From: Sweltsa coloradensis
Lineage: Eukaryota; Arthropoda; Insecta; Plecoptera; Chloroperlidae
Direction of reading: 5' to 3'
Length of the DNA stretch: 64,000 bases
NCBI GenBank assembly: GCA_024449915.1
Contig: JAMZAV010000317.1
Coordinates: forward strand, 255,501-319,500
Notes under the pieces: generated by a model
What the model saw: only the letters and a program-made list of their open reading frames with translations
Database searches by the model: none
Told to the model about the DNA's origin: nothing
In this document: positions 57,572 through 64,000 of the stretch, in pieces
Numbering within the stretch: the stretch's first letter is position 1
Layout of the letters: each line of letters begins with the position of its first letter
Made by a program: the position numbers and the translations under genes

Positions 57572-58280
57572 TTAAGTTCTAACAAGTTATTTGTTTAATC
57601 TTTTATAATGTCGTCTATCAAAAACTGCGATCCAAAGTGTTCACGTTGCACGGTGAGTAGTGTAGTTGTTGTTGTTTGCCTGACTGATTTGCAGCGAGTG
57701 ACGGGGATTACGCAAGTCTCCGCGCGCCATTTACCACAGCTCAGCGGTAAAGCGCATTTTATGCCTCATAAACGTTTTATATCGACAAATGTAAAATAAA
57801 ACCCACTTATTAGGCTCATGGAGGCGGTTAAAACGTGGCGCTTGTCCTGATTGTGGGACATTGGAAACAGAAACTGAAGCACCATGCGTAGGGCGGCCGC
57901 CATTGTTTGCACAGTGCCGGTGAAAAGTTATTACAAAACATTTATTAAGAATCAGGATGACATTCACTTGTCCATTTACCGATTTAATGTAACAATTTTT
58001 AAGGGAGACATCAAACAGTTAACTACATTTTTCATAAAAATAGCATCAATAATCTGTCACAACCTCCTGGATAAATTGTGGATGACTTTATCTCTAGACC
58101 CCGACGCTTTTTGTAAGAGCTTCTAACAACTCTTAACACAAAGTTTAATTTTATTGGGTTTAGATAATATGTCCTTCTGTAATGTGAGGTTGATGTTATT
58201 AGATTTATGTAGTTGTCCTCCATTGAAAATCAAGAACGTTGAACATTCTCTAAGCATTCCATCCTTGTATTTCATAAATA
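57572..58280. other. Non-coding stretch with a CpG patch
   Basis: 57600-57920 is CpG-enriched. On the plus strand ATG 57608 is followed by 15 codons and a GTGAGT donor-like site at 57653. On the minus strand ATGGCGGCCGCC near 57900 opens a frame of about 45 codons. Both are too short to trust and neither is recognised. It may be a small promoter region. Confidence 0.25.
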
Positions 58281-58866
58281 CTAAGCCGCTTCGCGAACGC
58301 TTTTTTTAGTCGCGTTGATGGATGAGCTTTTTTGTAAGTTTTTAGTTTGCGTGGGATCTCTTTAGTTTTGCAAGTGCTTTTTGAACGCATTGTAGGTGAT
58401 TGTTGTCAAGTTTCTATTGTTACTTGTTATAAATTGTTATTATAAACCTCAAAAAACATATATTAAACCTTTATTTTTATGGATTCTGGCTAACTTTTCC
58501 AACTTTTTCTTTCAAAAGGTACTACATCACTATGACCTTCATGTCCGTGTAAAATATGAACGCTGTAGTCCCACCCGTTTGGTCAGAACCGGCCCAAATG
58601 TCACGAAAATATCGCACTAAAAATCGAAAAAAATCGTACAAGTAGGCCTACGATATTCATGAGAAATATTTCTTCGATAGTACCCAAAAACGTGGCAAGT
58701 CTAAGTTTAGAGATTTCGAAGGTCCCCTCTAATTTTCATTGAAATCACATATGCTGTTTGCCTGGTAGAGTGCAACAAACAGAAAAAAGAAGAAAAAAAT
58801 ACACCCGAGCATTTTTTTTTGGGGGGGGGGGTCAGTGAAATTGAAGTCTTCGTTTCGCTCATCCCA
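58281..58866 (-). mobile_element. Family A Helitron2-like element, copy A10
   Basis: A 586-bp minus-strand copy. The 3' end is of the family-B-like type (AAAAAGCGTTCGCGAAGCGG) with a mutated terminus (CTTAG instead of CCTAG). The 5' end at 58866 reads TTGGGATGAGCGAAACGAAG, with an extra G. Confidence 0.82.
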
Positions 58867-60972
58867 AAAAAATCAAGTAAAATGGTGATTTATAGAATAG
58901 AATGAGCACATTAAACGCGTATTTATTAATGTGTGCGATATGTTTGTAGACAGTGTTTGCGGGTGATATCTAGTTCAAAGAAATCTAATAACCCTGCGGT
59001 GCCTGCAGAGAATAACCTGATCACTAACATACATGTGTTCACTGCAAACATTGAGGTCGATAACCAGCAAATAGTCTCAATTGCATTCTAGACATTCTAC
59101 CAATATTAGTCTCAGGATTCTAAGTATAAATAATGTTGTTCTAACTGATAATCCACCGATACTAAGAACTTGTTTATAATTCATTGCGCATTGAGCCGCT
59201 GTTAACACAGCCTGCATTTAGCATTACACTGTCCAGCCGTTCGTATTGATTGGTGCCTTTTGACATTGATCAAGTAGGTAGACAGTCTACTGCACTTGTA
59301 TGATCGATCCTAACGTCTAAAGGTATTGTTTAGAATGTAAACAGCGAAAAAAACATTTCAATATTATATGAATAGGTCTATTTTATCCAACTGGTCAAAT
59401 ACAAAGATATTTTAATACGTTTACAACACGTAAGAATGATTTTGATATCGACATTCGGACTCAATATCGAAATTTAAAACAAAATGAGTTCAAAATTTCA
59501 AAATGTAAATTATATGTTTTTCCAAAGTGAGGATAGGTATTTAGAGATATGCTCACGTTTTACCATTTTAATGCAAAAAAGGTCAGAAATACCGATTTAC
59601 GTCTTAATATTTTACTTGCTTAAATATGGTGGAGGTGCCGGGTCATTTAACAAGGGTGTGGACGTAAACCCCTTATTTTTATGCGTTAGTAAGCGATAGC
59701 TTATCAACCATTTTAGCCTAGGCCAAAAATTATCAACAGTTAATTATATTAGATTTATTTGCACAAATTAAATAGTTTTGATCTATCGATATCGAAATGT
59801 AGTGCTATCAATAACCGATTGATGCGTCGTGGCGCATGCGTATTGCATAATCATTGGGCGCATGAGATTAATTGCCCATGTCGTCCTCTGATGGTCATAC
59901 TATACATATGAGAAGTAAAGCCTAATATCTATCAATCACGCATTCCAGTGATAAAAATGAAACTACTTCCCTCATTCAATGTTACATAGTTTGATTTTGG
60001 AAAATGACCGGCCATAGATCACCACAAAAACGTTCTTTGTTATTTTTGTTGAAGTGTGCCTTTGTCTAATTGGCAATTACAATGAGATGAGACCGTCGGG
60101 GAGAGGAAGGGTGGAGGGGGGGGGACGAGGACTTTGATGGCGAGATTTAATATAGAGCAGCGCGAGGCGGGAACTGTGACCCCCCCCCCCCACAGTCTGT
60201 GTCGGAATGGAAAATTTAATTTTTGCCCCTGGGTCTTTGAAGTGGCTCGAGCTATAGGCATTCCTGTCTACCTGGGACTTGTCTTGACATTATTAATATT
60301 CCAGCTCTGAGAACTGTATTAATGCCGGAGCGGAGACAATACCCCACTCTGTCTGGGGGGGGGGGGGGGCGTATCTTGCCGCCTATCACCAGCTCTTCTC
60401 GCCACACGCAGAGCCTAATTGCCAAGCTATTTTTAGACAAACTTACTCTCGTAGTAAAGAAAGTATTTATATATTAACACAAGTATGGACAAAAATAATA
60501 AATGTTAGTGAGAATGTAAAATATTCATTAATGTATGGAATAAATAAATTAAGACTCCCTCATCTGTTGTATATCTTGCAGCTTGACGTGCATATACATT
60601 AGCCACCCCTAACTTGTGTCTGTGTTGCCCGCACCCGCTGTGCGTGACCTATCTCTAGTGTGTTTGCCGGCGTCTACTGGCACGCGAGGTGAGACCTGGG
60701 AGAGCTAGTCGTGCATGTGCGTGAGTGTGCGTGTGTGTGCGTGTGTGTACCACTGAGCTATACATACTTACGTGTAGGGCGCATGCTATGCTGTAACCTT
60801 GAAGCCTACATGGGCCTAAAGCGATGGGTTTAAAAGGCCTAACCCGATGGGCCTATTATCGACGTCCCTAGATTATATTGCGATTGCACCGCCGTCTAGA
60901 TGTAAATCTTAACGTCAAAATGGCGGTTTGTGGCTAGCTTATTTTGAGGTTATGTTGTCTTGTAGACCTACA
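58867..60972. other. Mostly unique non-coding stretch
   Basis: AT-rich to about 60040, then a complex GC-richer island (see 60040-60440), then DNA with a GT-rich run at 60711-60750. ORFs at 59484-59699, 60040-60261 and 60252-60440 show nothing recognisable; the last two span G or C runs. Confidence 0.4.
60040..60440. promoter_or_regulatory. Candidate cis-regulatory island
   Basis: Repeat-poor, complex sequence with TCTAATTGGCAATTACAATG, ATTATTAATATTCC, TAATTGCC and an exact MEF2 consensus CTATTTTTAG (60427-60436), interrupted by C and G runs. It resembles a homeodomain/MEF2-type enhancer by motif density only. Confidence 0.25.
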
Positions 60973-61748
60973 CTAGGAAAACGCTAAAGTCCCGCCGCGT
61001 TGATGGATGAGCTTTTTAAAGTTTTAAGTTTGCTTGGGATATCTTTACTTTTGCAAGTGCTTTGTTTTGCTGCCTACGCATTGTAGGTGAATGTTGTCAA
61101 GTTTCTTTTGTTTCTTGTCAATTGGTATTATTAACTGTAAACAACTTATATTAAAAGCTTTATTTCTATGGATTCTGGCAAACTTTTTCAACTTTTTCTT
61201 TCAAAAGGTACTACATCACCATAACCTTAATGTCCATGTATAATATGAACGTTGAAACCCCACCCGTTTGGTCAGAATTGGCCAAATGGCACGAAAATAT
61301 CGTACAAAAAACAAAAAATCTATATTAAAAGCTTTATTTCTATAGATTCTGGCTAACTTTTTCAACTTTTTCTTTCAAAATGTACTAAATCACCATAACC
61401 TAATGTCCATTATAATATAACAGCTTTAGCTGCACCCGATTGGATCAAATTGGCCCAAATAGCACGAAAATATTTGCCAAAAAATCGAAAAAAATAGTTA
61501 AAAGTACGATATTCATGAGAAATATTTTCTTCCGATGTACTCCAAAAACGTGCGCAAGTCTGAAGTTCAGAGATTTCAAGGTCCTGCAAATTTTCATCCA
61601 GACATCGCAGCTATGCGTTTGCCCGGTAGAGAGCGAACAAACAGGACCAGAAAAACAACACAAAAATAAAACAAAACAAACAAAAAAACACCCGAGCTAA
61701 ATTTTTTGGGGGGTCGGTGAAATTGAAGTCTTCGCTTCGCTCATCCAA
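60973..61748 (-). mobile_element. Family A Helitron2-like element, copy A11 (with duplication)
   Basis: A 776-bp minus-strand copy. The 5' end is at 61748, the 3' CTAG at 60973-60976, with the GGCGGGACTTTAGCGTTTTC module. It carries the internal tandem duplication seen in A4 and A5 (ACGAAAATAT repeats near 61290 and 61463, period about 173 bp). The second unit has several small insertions relative to other copies. Confidence 0.85.
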
Positions 61749-62830
61749 TTACAGTGGTCGATTATCAGGGTCACTCAGGATGCCTAGGAATAGTGTTCAC
61801 TGCAGTGTTACACTAAATAAACTGATAAACAGGTCAGTGACACAGGTGAACGAATCTATTATGTTTAGTTCTATTGAATCTGCCGCTGATTAGGGACGAA
61901 AGAAAAAGGCGGACGGCAAACTTCCACCATATTCACATCTCAACATTTGCCCGGTATATATCAGATCTCCATGTAAGTATATAGAGCTCAGTAGTGTGTA
62001 CGCTTGCGGTGAGGGTATTGTCACTCTTGTGGTGTGGTTCACGGTGGGTATTGTCATTTGCACGCGCTAACTACTGTGCGTCTCCGGACTGTTGCTATAG
62101 TCTGTGAACGGATGATACAACTTGAGAAAAGTGAAATTAGTATTAGTAGTTTCAGGGCGCTTTAACAGCTAAGATTATTCGTGCCTCCAAGATAAAACAA
62201 TTTCTATAAGTGTGAGTTACCACCATGTATACTTCTTTCCAAGGGGCGAAACGTAAGGGTAGACGCGGGGAGACAAGGGGTGGAGAGCCCTGTGCTGGTC
62301 AGAACCAGCCAAACGTATGGGGAGGGCAGGGGTTCCCCCACGTCGTGGTCCTCTTTGTCTGTGTCATCATCCGTCCATGTTGTCATTGTCGTCACCGTCG
62401 GGGAGGTAGTAAAAGGGAAGGGGAAAGTTCCCCGACGATGACCCAAGCTAGCCATAAGTTTCAGGGAGTGAAACTCCCTACTCACGCGCCGAACCACGAG
62501 AAGATTGCGAGTTGGACTTTGATGGCCCGAGTAAAGTGATAACTATCGTATCATTGTTATTTGATGATTAAAAGTGAACTCGACTACTCAGATCATTACG
62601 GCGCCGTCTTTCAGACCCCGCGCTCTATGGCCTGCCCGGTCGGACCCACGGATTAACCGAGGACTCGTTTATCTCCGAGGATTAACTCCCACCGTGCTAT
62701 CAGGTCAAACCACCGGAAGGTTTCGAGGTTCACTTTGTTGACCCAGAGAGAGCGAGCGAGAGAGAGAGAGAGAAATACACTCATATACCCTTAGAATTTA
62801 GAAACGAGACAGAATATGGAAATTAATCAT
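61749..62830. other. GC-richer stretch, gene content unclear
   Basis: 62200-62540 is GC-rich and open on both strands. The plus frame 62225-62539 (104 codons) starts in a good context (ACCACCATGT), and the minus frame 62204-62497 is 97 codons. Neither contains a recognisable domain and they overlap almost completely, so at most one could be real. There is a GA run at 62744-62773. I leave the region unassigned. Confidence 0.25.
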
Positions 62831-63080
62831 TTTATTAGGTTAGTGATATTCAGTTTGTGTGTGGTGTTCTACATCTCTTGAAATGCAATGACGCTAATTG
62901 ATCTCAAGGGAGGCGAGAGATGAGAACTTTAAACCGTATCAGGAAGTATTTCATGGTTTGATCCCACGTCCCTAAGTTGCAGAATCATCCGCCCCAGTTC
63001 ATGTGCGCTAGCTGCCGAGGAACATCTATACATTTATCTATGGCAATAAACATCTTGAATCTTGAATCTTGATCACTCCA
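62830..63080 (+). mobile_element. SINE-like element with CTTGAAT tail
   Basis: A B-box-like GGTTTGATCCC (62955-62965) is followed about 90 bp later by TATGGCAATAAACATCTTGAATCTTGAATCTTG. The ending (AATAAA-like word, then short tandem CTTGAAT copies) is typical of tRNA-derived SINEs mobilised by L2/CR1-type elements. The A box is not clear. Confidence 0.45.
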
Positions 63081-64000
63081 GAAACGAAACAATGAATGAA
63101 GCAATTTACGTTATTGATGCTGTCTCACTTCATCGGCATCCAGTTAAGAGAGTATTCATTTTATTGTCAATTTAAAGCCATGCAAATAGTTCATAAACGT
63201 GAGTCATAAATTGCGTTTTATATGGAAAAAGTTCTAATGATTGTCGTTTCCTCTGGTGGAGAAATCTCAAGAGTCAAGAAAGAACCTTTTTCATTGTAAA
63301 CGATTCTCGTATCACTCGGCATCTATTCATCAGAATAAAAAAAACGAAACCGTTAACCAAAATAGAACGCGCCCCAATATGTCCCATTGTCCCCTCCCTC
63401 CCCCCACAGCACTTGTTGACAATCCAAACAGCGTGCTAAGTTATCGGTGCCCGCCTCAGTGGAAGTATGTTACTTCTTGGAGATGCTAGATGGCAGCACT
63501 ACCGGCCGCGCTGTTGCCAAGCCGCTCTCTTGTTGTTGATACCCCCGCGGGCCGCAGTCATCCGTCTCCGTGCGCTACACGAGGATTAAAGGGGAACACC
63601 TGCTCTCCGCTTTAAACGCACACACGAGGGCGCGCTTAATGATCACAGGGAAACTTTGCGCTGAGGAAATTAACGTGAAATTGAAAATAAAAATGACGTT
63701 TTTACCTTAGAGAGAAGACAGTTTCTAGGTTTAAACTGACGTTTTGTAAGTAACAAGTTTTGTGATACAATTTGTTGGCAATTATAAGTTCATTACTTAA
63801 GGGGCACTTCCTCACAAAGTTTCCCCTGTTGAAACCACGTCCATTAGTTTTATAAATAACTCTCCTAGGACCACAATGATAAGTTAATCACCTGTGACAT
63901 ATCTCCTAAGATGACGTAGGATCAAGGATTTAATCGTTTCAATAGCTTACAACTAAACGAGATTTAGTAACTAAATATTCATTAATTAAAATGGAATAAA
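63081..64000. other. Non-coding end of window
   Basis: A CpG-richer patch at 63430-63660 (GCACTACCGGCCGCGC, CCGCGGGCCGCAG) may be a promoter or first exon of something beyond the window. No frame is recognised. Confidence 0.3.

Noticed and set aside
57608..57652. Possible first exon (15 codons, Cys-rich) with a GTGAGT donor
   Set aside because: Too short to separate from chance; resemblance to any known Cys-rich protein is not convincing.
62204..62539. Two fully overlapping GC-rich frames (104 and 97 codons)
   Set aside because: Neither has a recognisable motif and GC-rich DNA produces open frames on both strands; noted as an unassigned region.

Overview
This window looks like AT-rich, non-coding nuclear DNA from a marine invertebrate. 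There is no operon-like layout, no complete gene, no long ORF outside repeats, and many interspersed DNA transposons and microsatellites. The short palindromic word TAGGCCTA and its overlaps recur very densely in the first 6.7 kb and sporadically elsewhere. I associate that word with echinoderm and hemichordate genomes, but this is recollection and was not tested.

The clearest content is mobile DNA. Three related families of short non-autonomous rolling-circle elements (Helitron2/Helentron type) make up about 11 kb: family A (11 copies), family B (4 copies) and family C (2 copies). Each has a GA-rich 5' end such as TTGGATGAGCG, a subterminal inverted copy of that end near the 3' end, a 3' hairpin with stem AACGC/GCGTT, and a CTAG terminus. 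A4 is nested inside A3, C1 and C2 lie head to tail, and A9 abuts A8. The 3' terminal modules are shuffled between family bodies.

Other DNA transposons are three hAT-like elements (2.43, 22.51 and 26.45 kb; two with exact 8-bp target duplications), a piggyBac-like element with TTAA at both ends (56.79 kb), a PIF/Harbinger-like element (5.88 kb), a TA-flanked element with 31-bp perfect inverted repeats (34.31 kb), two copies of a 0.65-kb element (35.97 and 41.93 kb), two long foldbacks (32.59 and 46.69 kb), and shorter palindromic elements at 10-115 and 4498-4900. Several sites look like 3' tails of retroposons.

Host-gene signal is weak. The best is on the minus strand at 33524-33697: a degenerate first exon of a THAP-type zinc-finger protein. 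It has a start codon, a GTAAGT donor and a CpG-rich upstream patch with a CRE site, but two frame disruptions. Promoter-like patches (NRF1, CRE, CCAAT and ETS motifs) lie at 30.5, 31.0 and 33.8 kb, and another lies inside the 34.3-kb inverted-repeat element. A GC-rich exon-like island is at 37.37-37.47 kb.

Layout: 0-6.7 kb TAGGCCTA-rich with small DNA transposons; 6.7-10 kb AT-rich with a 629-bp tandem duplication; 10.5-13.8 kb family A cluster; 14-26 kb mostly unique DNA with family B copies and a 16-bp minisatellite; 26.4-29.3 kb hAT plus the family C tandem; 30-38 kb promoter patches, THAP exon and foldbacks; 38-42 kb family A copies; 42-60 kb mostly unique AT-rich DNA, including regulatory-looking islands; 61-64 kb A11, a GC-richer stretch and a SINE-like element.
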